Part shown: piece by piece, positions 47,182 through 59,477 of the stretch | How the letters are laid out: every line of letters begins with the position of its first letter | Position numbering within the stretch: position 1 is the first letter of the stretch | Source of the DNA: Clytia hemisphaerica | Taxonomy: Eukaryota > Cnidaria > Hydrozoa > Leptothecata > Clytiidae | Length of the DNA stretch: 64,000 nucleotides | Direction of reading: 5' to 3' | NCBI GenBank assembly: GCA_902728285.1 | Contig: CACVBU010000930.1 | Coordinates: forward strand, 1,790,991 to 1,854,990 | The notes under the pieces: generated by a model | The model's input: only the letters and a program-made list of their open reading frames with translations | The model's database searches: none | What the model was told of the DNA's origin: nothing | Made by a program: the position numbers and the translations under genes

Positions 47182-48650
47182 GCAAGCCTAACAAAGACCC
47201 TGAGCATCCTGATTACATCCCTTCTATATGCAATATGCAAACCCACTTTTTCAAACTGCCCCACAACGTCCACTCCCATGCCGCCAACTGTGCACTGACA
47301 AATTAGATAGATATGAACGAAAGAGAAGAAGATCAAAAAGTACCAAAAATGAAAAGATTGATTATAATGGAGGAGTCAGCAGAAAGTTTTTTTATATCAT
47401 CCGAGACATTACTTATTGAACTAGACCATACGTATGCTGGATGAATCAAACATTGATTTTGGTGTCGTAAATAATAAACCCTAGGCTGTCAGACTGAATT
47501 TGAAAAATATATTAGAAAGTACTTAAACTTGAATTGATTATGTTGAGGAAAGACAAATAAGATTTAGTTCTTCAGTCAAAATTAAAAAGTCTAGAGGAAC
47601 AGGTAAGAATGAAGTCTGAAAGTGAAATTTAAGTTTAATGTACCATTCTCCTAACTCTTCACCTTTTAGACATACAGTTACTATACAATAATCAGTGGTA
47701 TATAACAATTTCTTAAATGATTCTATATCATAAAATGAGACAAAATAGACAGATTATTACAAGCAAGATAATGAAATTCTCCATAATTTAATGTACAACA
47801 TTTCCTTTAAAAACTGCACAAATACCTGAAAATTTATGAATCATACTGAACTATTAAATTAAATTCAAAAATTTTAACCTTAACTTAAATCCCGACATGA
47901 AAGTAGCCGCCTATCTAGAGTTTTTAAAGGGTGCTCGTCTTTGGATTTGCATGATCTCTAGCAACCTAGGCTACGATTCTCGCAGCGTGGATTTCCAAAC
48001 CTTACCAATCAATGTGTTCAGTTCTTTTATCTACCTATTTTAAAGAAAATGTTGTCAACAGCTAGCTCTAACTCCAAAAAAAGAAATATAATTCTCAATT
48101 TATTTTTCAATTTTTATTTTCAGGTTCTTTTTTCAAAATACGACCCAATGGTTATGGAGTCGAATGATGATATCACCGGATATTTCACTGGGCTCCATTG
48201 GGCCACTTTTGAGTATCTCTCAAAATTTATTGTTTCGTTTTTAAAACCTTGTGCAAAAAGCATTCCTCTCACTAACCAACTAGTATTATATTTAGCAAGG
48301 TGCAGGTTAAATATCCCGATAGAATTCCTAAGTCATCAAGTCAATTCGTCACCAAGCACAGTTCCCAGAATTTTTCACAAGGTTTTATATTTACTTTATT
48401 GCACAGTGCAAGTTAAAATTTTTGATCGCAGCTCCTGACAGTGAGTTTGTCAGAAAAACCCTACTGACCCTACCACCTGTTTTCAAGAAATATTTTCCCA
48501 GACTCACACATATCATTGATTGTTTTCACAAATAGACCAAAAAAAGTAGCACAAAGGCTGTAATGTATTCGAACTATAGAAAACATTCAACAGTAAAATA
48601 TCTAATTGCTTGTAACCCTCTTGGGTTTCTCAATTTTCATTTTTAGGCAG
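47182..48650 (+). pseudogene. THAP / HTH_Tnp_4 / DDE_Tnp_4 transposase remnant
   Basis: An acceptor-preceded exon at 47182 gives GKPNKDPEHPDYIPSI, resembling the end of a THAP zinc-finger domain. After a frame change it continues LDRYERKRRRSK, a basic segment. A second exon (about 48124-48390) gives YFTGLHWATFEYLSKFI and LARCRLNIPIEFLSHQ, then STVPRIFHK, matching HTH_Tnp_4. One surplus base near 48416 then shifts the frame into IAAPDSEF...VFKKYFPRLTHIIDCF, the start of a DDE_Tnp_4 (Harbinger/IS5-like) domain with its first catalytic Asp. An in-frame stop follows at about 48533. After YSNYRKHSTVKYLIACNPLG the homology ends, so the rest of the catalytic core is missing. It lies directly upstream of the helicase. 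Confidence 0.7.
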
Positions 48651-48675
48651 AAAATTAGAATTAGAAAAAAACGTC

Positions 48676-50706
48676 ATGTATCCAAAAGATTTTTTTAAAG
48701 AAAGTCTCTCTTTTTCTCGATCAGTACATGGTTTGGAGTTTCAGTTAAAGCAAGAGCAAGAAGAACTTTTGTTTGCTTTCTTAAATGGTAAAGATTGTAT
48801 TGGTGTTTTGCCAACAAACTTTGGAAAGTCAATTATTTACCAACTAGCACCAAGTGTTCACCATGACATGGCTAGAAGAACAGATGAAATGGTTGCGATT
48901 CTACAAGGACAGGTGATGCTGATAGTTGTTTCCCCAACAAAAGCTTTGATTAACGATCAAATGGAAAGCTGTGAGAGGTAACAGTTGTTTTCAATTAGAC
49001 CCATAGATATTTTTCTTTTCATCTACTGTAGTAATTAGTCTGGTCGATTTTTTTTTTGTCATAGTGCAGTTAAGGGGGTCTGATCTCCCTATCTATTTAT
49101 CTATTCAATAAGTAATTAAAGGCAAAGTTGCCCATCCTTCTTACATAAATCCTAAATCCTCCCCTTTGTGGCCAACTTTAAAAAATGCCAATCCCCTAGA
49201 GTTTTTTGGCTGCTTACCACTCATATAAAATACTAAATTTGCCTGAAAATAGGGAATGGGTTATAAATTGGGCAATTGGAAAGTTTGAAAATAAAAATAT
49301 AGAAAAAGTAGGATTTATGTTAACCTCCCCTCTCTTCCTGAGGGATCCCTCTTCCTAAGGGATCTCCTCTTCTTTTGGAAAATTTTTGACCCTCCTTGAG
49401 TTTTTTGGCAGATGTTACCCCCCCCCCTTACAGCCCCTGAAGAAAGGAGGAGATTCTTGAATTGCCAGGGCTGACAATCAAATTATTTTTCATCAGGCTT
49501 GGTATAACAGCAAGGAAACTGTGTTCAGATGAACTTGATGATTTGAATGATGAAGCAGGAGAGATAACAATTTTATATGCAATGCCAGAGAACCTATTGG
49601 AAGAAAAGTTTCGTTCCTTTCTCCTGGATAAGTTTCAAGAAAGAATAATTGGTATCGTTGTTGATGAAGCACATCTTGTTCCAAAATGGTAAGCAAATTG
49701 TTTTCATTTTCATGGGTTTTATTTGTGATATAGTAATTGCAATGTTTGGTTTTAAAACTAGAATGACAAATTGAACAATCTGTTAAGAAATAATTTTTTT
49801 TTTATGAGCTGTTGTAATTTTGCTATAAAAACTGTTAAAAAATTCCGCGTTTTTTTTTTTAATTTAATTTTTAGGGGTACTTCAAGCAAACCTGAAGATG
49901 CTCCATTTCGAGAAGCATTTCAACATCTTGATCGCTTGAGAGGATATTTCTCAACACCTTATCTCTGTCTGACGGCAACTGCAAATAAAAAAACAAGAAA
50001 TGACATCACAAAGATTTTAGGACTGAAACAACCAAAAATAATAAAGGTTACACCTGAAAAGCCTAATATCAAGCTGAGAATAATCAAAGTGAAAACTGTG
50101 GAAGATGTCATGGATTCAGCTCTTTTATGTGACCTTGTTGACCAATTGAAAACTGATCCGAAAACATGTGATAAGACTATAATTTACTGTCATTCGTATC
50201 CTGCTTGTGGTGATGTTTATTTGAAAATAAAAGGTCATTTTCCACGTGGATTTGATTTAACTTTGCTCGTTGAAATTTATCATGGAAGTACTGAGGATGA
50301 AATACAGCAAGAAATATTGGATGATTTCTCAAATAATAACAGCTCTACACGCATAGTCATAGCTACAAATGCTCTTGGTGTTGGAGTTAACATTCGTAAT
50401 ATTCGTAATATCGTTCATTGGGGTGTCCCATCAGATATCGAGGGCTATGTTCAAGAAATTGGACGTGCTGGTCGTGATGAAAAAGATAGTTCGGCAACAC
50501 TATTCTATCGAGGTAATGACTTAACACACTGTAAAGACAAAGATATGGTAACCTATATAAAAAACGAGCAGAAGGAATGTCGTCGAAAGCTTTTAATGTC
50601 ATTTTTCAAAAGTGAGTATTCAACCTCAGTAGAGAAGCATTTTTGTTGTGATGTCTGCTCTGAAATATGCAATTGTACATTGTGTTCACAAAATTTAATG
50701 GTTTGA
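48676..50706 (+). CDS. RecQ-like superfamily 2 DNA helicase (3 exons, 441 aa)
   Basis: Exons 48676-48977, 49497-49688 and 49875-50706 join in phase 2 at both introns. All SF2/RecQ motifs are present: I LPTNFGKS (45-52), Ia SPTKAL, II DEAH (157-160), III LTATA (197-201), IV IIYCHS, V ATNALGVGVNI (328-338) and VI QEIGRAGRD (358-366). The C-terminus has a cysteine cluster (CCDVCSEICNCTLC), probably zinc-binding. It is shorter than cellular RecQ proteins and lacks RQC and HRDC domains. Walker A has Asn where Gly is usual. It should unwind DNA 3' to 5' in the nucleus. The ATG follows an acceptor-like tract with open frame upstream, so an extra 5' exon is possible. It converges on the DUF6589 gene, 1.4 kb away. 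Confidence 0.85.
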
Positions 50707-52135
50707 TTTTGGATAGCACAATGTTATGAAGCTATGATGATGAAACATTATTTATTTATGATTTTCTCCTTGTATTTTCTTCGTATTTTTAATCTAGACA
50801 TATTGTCAGAGTTTTTGTCAATTTTTTTTTCAGATTTTAAAATATTGTATTATGGTAAACAAGCAAACTACCGTCAAACTACTCAACCCAAGACACTTTT
50901 TTATTTGTGAGCCTCAGCTGTTATGCTTAAATAAAAATTCAACTTAATCAAATTTTAAATTTATTCGAAATGAAGTCCACCACCCTAACCCCAGTAAGAG
51001 AGATAAATGACGATTGGAAGTAAAAATTTTAATGAGTATTTGCGATACAACTTTCTTTATATCTGGGTAAGTCAAAACAATGACATTAACATAAGTAATC
51101 TATCATGAAATATACATTTATCTACATTTAAAAATATGTATAACGGCTCTGAAATAAATTAACACAAGAAAAAATAAAAAAATAATAAAATATATTAACT
51201 GTGAAAATCTCTTGCTTAGTAAAATACCAATAACATTAAAATGCAAATTTTATGACAATAAATAACAAGAAAAATTTACAGGAACATTAAAATCCGCAGC
51301 CAAATTTTTAGAGTCGACTAAAACTAATGTGCATTTCTCAGTTGATTTTTTATTACCCCTAATAAGCTCGAAAAATAAAATGACATTGTTTTAGGAATAA
51401 AAACAACACACACCAACACAAGTAAGAGTAACATGAATTTTAAGGTGTAAAAAACAAAATAATAGTATTGTCTACTTTTTTAAAAATATCAATAAATAGG
51501 CATACAAAAATTATGCAAATGTTTAAATCAAGGAAGATTTTAAATGACAATCAAAAATTGCAGTCAAATTCTTAGAGTTAACTTCTATCAGCCCGAATCA
51601 TTATTTTTTGGAAATAAGAAAAACTCTTTTCTTGAAATTAAAACAACACCGACAAAAGAGCAACTTAAGTTGGTAAGAAATAAGAAAATACTAATATCAA
51701 GAAGTCTTAACTTTTTTAAATCTCAATATATAAAAATGATATTTTCTAAATAAAATAACTAAAAGATTTTAATAAAAGATTTGTCATTATCACGTTTACA
51801 TGAAGATATTTAAAACCAAAAGCTTCAATTCACTTTTTTGAAAATATTTCTTCCCATTGAAAGCTAAATTTTCGAAAAGAAAAATCTCCTAATTTGTAAC
51901 TTATAGAATCTATATCTTCTATGATTGTAACTTATATCAACATTATACTCTGATTTCTTGCACATGAAAATTTGTACATAAAAAAATCATAAATTCACTG
52001 AATGTAAAATATCATAATTAAGGTCTAAAAAAGTGCTAAAAAAAGTACAAAAAATAATTAAAACAAAAAATAAAAAATTCACAATAACCTTTACCATATA
52101 AATAGCAGAAAAACATGGACATTCATTAATGCTCC
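50707..52135. other. Intergenic spacer between two convergent genes
   Basis: AT-rich, with AATAAA-type polyadenylation candidates for the helicase near 50927. No ORF with a domain, no clear inverted repeat. Both neighbouring 3' UTRs must lie here. Confidence 0.5.
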
Positions 52136-55100
52136 CTAATTATCGGCCGTTTTGAAATTGCATAAAGAGTCATTTTGTACATCCCAGTCTCGTACATGTC
52201 CCTTGATCCAAGGAACCATTGTTTCTAAATTCTTGAACCTGTTTTGTTGAAGCTTTTTGAATTGGGTCGTAAGCGTTTTATTAGGCTCACTCGAGAAATT
52301 GTTGTTGTCTCCGAACTCTTTTAATACCGATTCGAACATTTCATTTTTGTGCGTGTTTGAGTGGTGTCCAGACGATTGTAAGACATCTACATTCTGGAGC
52401 ATCGAATCACAAATTTCTCTGATGCCTTGGTATGCTTTCGAAATCTTGTAAACATTGGCATCAGAAATGTTTTGCATACCTTGAGACTTGATCATTTCTT
52501 TCATGAACCTATTGATATGTTCTAGCCTTAGGTCTCTTGAAATGTTCATTCCTACACCTCCATTTCTGTTAAAAAATCTATTCCATATCAATTGGTGAGC
52601 CATCTTTGGTGTCAACAAAGCAAGTCTGCATGCCTTCAATCGTAAAAGACTATAGCTATACTTTCTATTACCCATCATCCTGAAGAGCAACTGAAACATT
52701 TCGTACACGTTCATAAGGCGGTTCCCATCTCCTTCTCGAACTGCATCATCTGCATTTAAAAGACATAACCCCCAAGTCATCAATGAGCAGCTATACTTTA
52801 GCAAAGAATCGTCTTTACTTTCTTTGTTTGCTTTTTGATTTTCAGCAGGAATAGATTCCACCCCGATGGGTGTTTCAGCTGTTGGAGTCTGGTGTGGTGT
52901 TGTAAAATCAGGCGGTGGTGATGCAACACATGGTCTTTGTGATGTTGTAGTACAAGATTTTTGAGGTGTTGTAAAATTAGATTTCTGTGGAGTTACAAGA
53001 CGATATTGTGGTGTTGTTGCAAGGTGAGCTTGTTGTGGTGTTTGAAGACGACTTGGTTGTACTTGTACTGCCGAGCAAGATGTTGGTGGAGTTGTGAGGT
53101 GAGCCTGATTTGGTGTTAAAAAGTGGAGTTGTCTTGGTGTTGGAAGGCGTGGTTGTTGTGGAGTTGGAAGACGAGATTGTTGTGCTGGCCTTGGAAGGTG
53201 CAGTTTTCCTGGTGTTGGAAGGCGTGGTTGTTGTTGAGTTGAAAGGTGGCACCGTTGTTGTTGTGTTGAAAGGTGGGGTTGTCCTGGTGTTAGAAAGCGC
53301 GGTTTTTGTGGAGTTGGAAGGCGTGGTTGTGGTGTTGGAAGGCGCGATTTTTGTGGTGTTGAAAGGTGCGATTTTCTTTGCGTTGAAAGGCACGGTTGTT
53401 GCGGTGTTGGAAGACGAGATTGTTGTGCTGGCCTTGTAAGGTGCAGTTTTCCTGGTGTTGGAAAGCGTGGTTGTTGTTGAGTTGAAAGGTGGCACCGTTG
53501 TTGTAGTGTTGTGAGTTGAGGTTGTTGTTGTGTTAAAAGGCGGGGTTGTCCTGGTGTTAGAAAGCGCGGTTTTTGTGGAGTTGGAAGTTGTGGTTGTGGT
53601 GTTGGAAGGCGCGATTTTTGTGGTGTTGAAAGGCGCGATTTTTGTGCTGTTGAAAGGTGCGATTTTCTTTGCGTTGAAAGGCACGGTTGTTGCGGTGTTG
53701 GCTGACAATGAGGTTGCTGTGGTGTTACGAAACAATATGGTTCTCGAGTTGCAAGGCTAGGTAATTTTAGTACTGATGTTGCTTTGGGCTTTTGTTGGTT
53801 TACAGCTATGTTAGTGATAATGATGGGTGTGGGAGATTTTTTGGATTTTACAGCCTTGTCCAGAATTATTTTCATGTTGGTAAATTTTCCACGTGTATTT
53901 GTTATGATATTAGGGTTTGAAGACTTCTGTCTGTTGTTTGTATCATCGGGACTGCGAAATAAGACACGCGAGTTTGTTAAAACATTTACGTTTGCGTATC
54001 GTATACGTGCATTTGCAACAAGGTTTTGGTTGAGAGGTTCTTTGGATATGATCTGAGCTGAATTTACTGGAACGCTTTTGTCAGTTGATTCATTTTGTGC
54101 TTGGTTTATAGTTTCATCATTTTCGTCAACATCTCCTTCCTTCTTAATTGAGCCTATCAATGTTCTATAATGAAAATTGAAATAATGCTATGTATTGCAA
54201 ATTTAACCAATGTCTATCTACACAATTTTTTTATGGGAAACTCTAATTTTTGGCTCAGGGCTAGAATTGCTAAGGATTGTTAAGATTTCAGCCTAAAAAT
54301 TGCCAATGAATTTTGAACTAAAATTGCTACGCAACCCCCAAAGTTTTGACTTTTTACCTCACTTTATGCACAAAATACGAAAAGTTAGCTAACAAAATGT
54401 CTTTGTTAGACATTTTGATGCCAAATTATGCAAAAAATACCTGATTTTCAGCTAACACTCAGTTACAGGGATGTGGTTACTAAGCCAAATTGCTTAATTT
54501 TTTGGCCATTTTCAGGGCTGGAGCCTTAGCAATTTGGTTGCATAAAGACAAAAATGTGTAATTCACCTTTATTTAGTGTGCAAATTTATCTCCTAAAGGC
54601 TCAAGAGATGTTTGTTAAATCTTTGAATATTATTTTCACCTGTAAAATTTCCTTGTATATAAAAAGAAAGGAAATATTACAAGCTTACCTGAAATGTGGT
54701 ATTACGTATGTTTCCAACATCATCGAGATTCGACCATTGAGCCAACGTTTCTTGGCATTAGCATCTTGTATGTGCTCAGGTATACAATCATCATTCACAC
54801 TTTCCATGTTTTCTTGCTTCATGAAAGCACTTACAACCAGAGCTTCTAGCTGCATTATAAAAAATTCTTTTATTTGCTCATATCGTTGTTTGATGTCGCC
54901 AAGTGCTTTAGGATTACCAGATCGAACTGTGTTACACTTGTAAGTACCCTTGTCCATACTGGATAGATGCATTTTGATCACCGACTGAAATAAAAATTTA
55001 ATGGTATGTGTTATTGAGAGCAATAGTAAATATCATGATAATATCTCCTGCTCTAAGTACTCTTTTTTCTGAATCTGTGGAAAATTATTTTCATTGCAGA

Positions 55101-58100
55101 ATAGTTCCCTAATTGACAAGCAAAACTTTGAAAAATAGTTCTGTTTCTTACATCATAAGCAGTCCTAATACAATGCCAATCTTCAAATTTGGCAAACAAG
55201 GCTTCAAGTCTCTGTTCCTTTGTTCTGCCATTAAGTATTGCCTTCAAAATGTTTCTTGCTCTTTCCTCAGTCACCTGATAATTGATAAAAAAATTATAAA
55301 TTGGCGTTGATTGTTGTTTGCTTAAAGGATAGGTCCAACAAAAGTTTCTCAAACATTTTGTCCATCCAACTAAGATTGTTATTTTGAATATAAGCCTTTG
55401 TATTCACATTCGCATTTACCTGATCACCACCAAGAAAGATAATCTTTTTATTTCCTTTTGTATTTTGGCCATAATTCTTGAATAGGAATTTCAAAATTTC
55501 TAACATATCTTCATTTTTGTTTTCGTTCAATGTTAGTACACCAAGTGGAACCTTAAATAGAACAGACAATAAAAATTTATCACTTAAAAAAATATTTTAC
55601 CCTGATTTTCGCTTAAAGACAATTACTCAATACAAAGAAATCTAAAATTTCTTTATTAACTGAAATTTGAAAAGTGGAGTTATGCCTAATAACTCTATGA
55701 TAGTTGAATAAATTTGAATGAAAAACGATGAAAGGGAAAAATTTTTAACCTCTTCAGATTTTTCAGCCATTATTTCTGAGTAAAGGTGTTTGATATGATG
55801 ATTGACCGAAATACTTTTAAGTTTGCTGATTCTTTTGACCAAAATTCTGGCACAAAGGATGACGAAATTCTTTTTGAGGTTTGGAATCACTGTTGCTTCT
55901 GTCGGGAAGAACTCGTTTACTTCCACCTTCAAAAATAAAATAAAAATCTAAAACTTTGTACTAATGAGAAAAACCTTAATCAACTAATACTATCCGATTT
56001 GAAGCAAAAAAAAAGCTTAAGATTAAGTCTGTGAAAAACCCCAAAAATAAATGGTGAAAAGTAAATCAAAAATTTTTGAAATATTTTGTCACACCAATTG
56101 TTGGCTTTGAATTTTTATAACAGTAAATTTGCTTACATCCTTTAAGTAACGCTGATGGAAGTCACTTAGGTGATCACCAGATACTGGATCAAGGATCGCA
56201 ATCATGTTAACCCAATGGTAAGTGGATGTCTTGTTTTTGTTTGTTTGGTGCTTGACACCTATGTTCAAGTCCAAGTTGTCAATAATCAGTTGGAATGTCT
56301 TAAGCTGGAAAAAAATTATTTTGCATTAGTCTTTAAATATATGAATTTTCTATATATGAGGTGGACTAATCAGCCATTTTTTATTTTCTAAATCCATTTC
56401 TGAAGATATAAGTAAGAAATCAAACATACCAATTCAATCCATTTCAAAAGTCTTGCATCGTGATTGATTCCTTGATCGTATAATTTCTCTCTGATTGTTT
56501 TCGGACAACTTGTTAAGCCAATATGATTCAACATTGAAAGACCCTAGAAAAATGTTGATGGATAAAGTTTTCAGTTAAAATATCACCACTGCATTCAAAA
56601 TTTGAAATTAAAAGTGAATTTAAACTCTATATTAAAAGAAAACCATGAATCAAACACAACATTTATTGTTTAAAGTAAGTATGACAGTTTGAAATATGAA
56701 TCAGTTTCATTTAATAAGTTAATTTAAATCCTGCAATTCTAATGTGTTGGGTGGTAAATAATTATTTTGAGGTTACAAATTACACAAATAAAAAGAATTA
56801 ATTTCAAATTGATTGAAAAAAGCTTACATTTTCACTCATTCCACATTTTCGGGCTACAAGTCCAAGTTTATGTGCAAAGGCACTAAGATGTTTATTTTCA
56901 AGATGAACCAATGTTGCTAACAGAATGATTGTTGCTTTTTCATTAGATTTAAAAACTTTGGTTAGAAGTTGGAACATTACTGGCATTCGACTGCTGAATT
57001 CAAATTTAAGTTTATCTATATTTAATGTTCGAATGTGCTCTGGGGAGATGTCTCGAAGAACACTGGGCTTTTTCAATCCACACAAATCATTGATCTCCTT
57101 TTGGCATTTCAAAACAACAAAGTTTATTATTTCACTGAATAACTTCTCTGAGTCGCAGATTGCTTTTGCAGCCAACTTGATTAGATTATTGGCAAGATGT
57201 TTTGCAATTTTGGCGTGGTCTTTTTTCAACGTTCTTTGCACAATTTTTTGACTTTCATTTGTTTCAATGATAACCTAAAAATAGAGAACCAATGATGTAA
57301 ATTTTATCACTTCAAAACACAGTTGGTCTTTAATACATATCAAGTCAATAACAAATAAATAGCCCTGTTCATCATATACAATAAAAGAATAAATAAATAC
57401 CATATTTAAAATAAATTTTGAATGATTTTGAATGAATTCTAATTTATGCAAGATCCTTATGATCAAATTTTTACCTGGTAACTGGTAGATAAATTATATG
57501 TGAAAACATTTGAAAATATAATATAATGACAAAATTACTTTTGCTTGGTTATAAGCTATTGTTCTTCCAGTTGACGTCATCTTTGTCTTCAAAACATCTA
57601 TATTCTATAATAAAATTACATTTTATTTTCATATTTTTTATTTCGAAAATTCCTCTGAAGCTCGCACAATACTTTTGGTGGTTGGAAATTTTTAAATGAT
57701 TGAAATTATTTTCAATCAAATCAAATCTTAAAATCATTTCAAGGAAATATTTATGGACATGGCAAAAAGGGAACAAAGGACCCCATTTTAGGAGAGAATA
57801 TTTGAGAGAATACTTTACCTCCTTCTCTGCTATTGGTATGTGGGTGTTTGATTTTCCTTGAGAAATGATGGATGTTGCTTGCGGAGTTACTGTTGTTGTG
57901 ATTTGTATCCTTTGAGGAATTTTAGATGCTCTTGGAGAGGTTTGATTTTGTTGAAGGGTGAATTGATTTAATTGAGAGGTGGTTTGATTTCGCTGAGGCG
58001 TGGTTTGATTTTGTCGAGGAGTGGTTTGATTTCGTTGAGGGGTGGTTTGATCTTGTCGAGGCGTGGTTTGATTTTGTTGAGGGGTGGTTTGATTTTGTTG

Positions 58101-58586
58101 AGGGGTGGTTTGACTTCCTCGAGGCGTGGCGGTTTGATTTTGTTGAGGCGTGGTTTGATTTCTTCGAGGAGTTGTGCATGTAAAATTTATTTTCTTTCTT
58201 GATGAGGGTTGATTGCCAGGTGTTAAGGTTAGCAGATTATTTGATGACGACATCCTTTTAGTTTTTACTTTTTCATTAAAATATTTTGATTTTGTTTCCA
58301 ATAATTGTCTATTCATCATTTCCTGTTCTTTCAACTTTGCATCAACATTTTTCAATTTAACTTTACATTTCATACAAAATCTCATCTTTTTAAATTCAGG
58401 ACATTCCAGGAGTGCATCATTATGTAAAATATTGTCAATAAAATCTTGATTTGAAGATACAGTCTCATAGTTTTTTATCTTTTTGTCTTGGAAACTAACA
58501 CCACAAAAAATACAATTTTCCCTACATAATTTCAACTTGATCTCAGAAATTCCTATTTCAACGATTTTCCTTTTAGGTGTTGCCAT
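52136..58586 (-). CDS. DUF6589-type protein with four-Cys motif and TPQQ repeats (9 exons, 1,417 aa)
   Basis: Exons 58586-57819, 57274-56828, 56543-56430, 56304-56137, 55926-55750, 55551-55420, 55274-55152, 54984-54689 and 54164-52136 join without stop or frame error (4,254 nt). All introns are phase 0 except the last (phase 2). Residues 25-74 carry CIFC...CMKC, a probable zinc-binding pair. About 146-235 are seven-residue NQTTPQQ repeats. About 257-742 match the first part of DUF6589: DNLDLNIGVKHQTN, STYHWVNM, KSEE-VPLGVL and GGDQ-VTEERAR. About 876-1170 are eight-residue QQPRLPTP repeats. The C-terminal DUF6589 part has YSCSLMTWGL and DAVREGDGNRL. DUF6589 is known from lineage-specific expansions in fungi and invertebrates; its activity is unknown. 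CCAAT, CACGTGA and ATTGG lie upstream of the ATG. Confidence 0.8.
52880..53770 (-). repeat. Coding minisatellite, about 24-bp units (last exon of the DUF6589 gene)
   Basis: Units encoding variants of QQPRLPTP repeat for about 300 residues. A larger block is itself duplicated (about 53190-53420 against 53420-53720), a sign of unequal exchange. The units contain no stop in other frames, which creates long false ORFs on both strands. Confidence 0.85.
57900..58175 (-). repeat. Coding minisatellite, 21-bp units (first exon of the DUF6589 gene)
   Basis: About twelve units encode NQTTPQQ with R/Q, D/N and S changes. The TPQQ core is the same as in the last-exon array although the unit length differs (21 against about 24 bp). 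Confidence 0.85.
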
Positions 58587-59477
58587 TCTTCATGATACAA
58601 TACCTCTTGCCTTGGATTTTTCTGCTCTTGCTGTCTCCACTACGTGTTTTTGTAGTTTTTGCTCCATATGGAGTCGAGAAAAATTTTTTTTCCAAAGCTA
58701 CTTTCACTTTCTCTCCCCGCCAAAATGACAACATTAGAGCTCATTATTTTCGTCCAATCAATTTACCGATTTTACTCACGTGATATTGTTTTTACGCACC
58801 AGGCTTCCACGCAGATTTGCAAAGATTGGCTGATAAAAGTATTCAGATCATCATATGCCGTAGCAATGGTGATCTGTTATGAGATTAGGAAATTTCTGGA
58901 AGAATTTAAAAACAAGTAGTCTCTCCTGCAGTCAAGACGTATTATTTGTGACTTTGAGTGAGATACAACTAGATATAAATACCTTACATTTATTACTTCC
59001 AAGTTTTAAGTGATTACAATAATGTGAACGAATTGATGTTTAATTTTTACCACAGAGCGATAATGAACAATGATTAAAATGATAGTAGTAGAACAATAAT
59101 GAATGAATAATGAACAAAAGTGATTATTGTTGGAAATTGAATTGGCAACAAAATTCTAACACTCGTCATTCAGCATACTCTACTCCCAACAAGAATGCAT
59201 AAAGATCCTGTATTATAGTACTTTGACAGTAAGTACATTTTTTTCATTAAAAGTGTGCTTTTTTTATAGATCTGTCTATTATTATGCAGTTTTATGTTTA
59301 GCATTTGTTCTTGTTGACACTTACCAGGCACTATTTGGGAAATTATTATCGGAAATTGAAAGAACCTTTTGTGTACTATTTTGAGGAAATTTCAGTACAC
59401 TCATCATATAGAATCTAATTTCATGTTTCTTATTTTCAATTTAAAGCTTATTTTATGAATGTGGATTCGTTTACCTT
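58587..59477. other. Upstream region of the DUF6589 gene
   Basis: It contains GTCCAATCA (58752), TCACGTGA (58777) and GATTGGCTGA (58825), plausible promoter boxes for the minus-strand gene. The 81-, 68- and 86-aa ORFs have no domain. No terminal inverted repeat of a larger element could be identified. Confidence 0.4.

Noticed and set aside
52977..53760. Long ORFs in other frames over the DUF6589 repeat (NTTKIAP-like on the minus strand; VVLEGA-like on the plus strand)
   Set aside because: The 24-bp units lack stops in several frames. Only the frame joining the spliced exons carries domain sequence.
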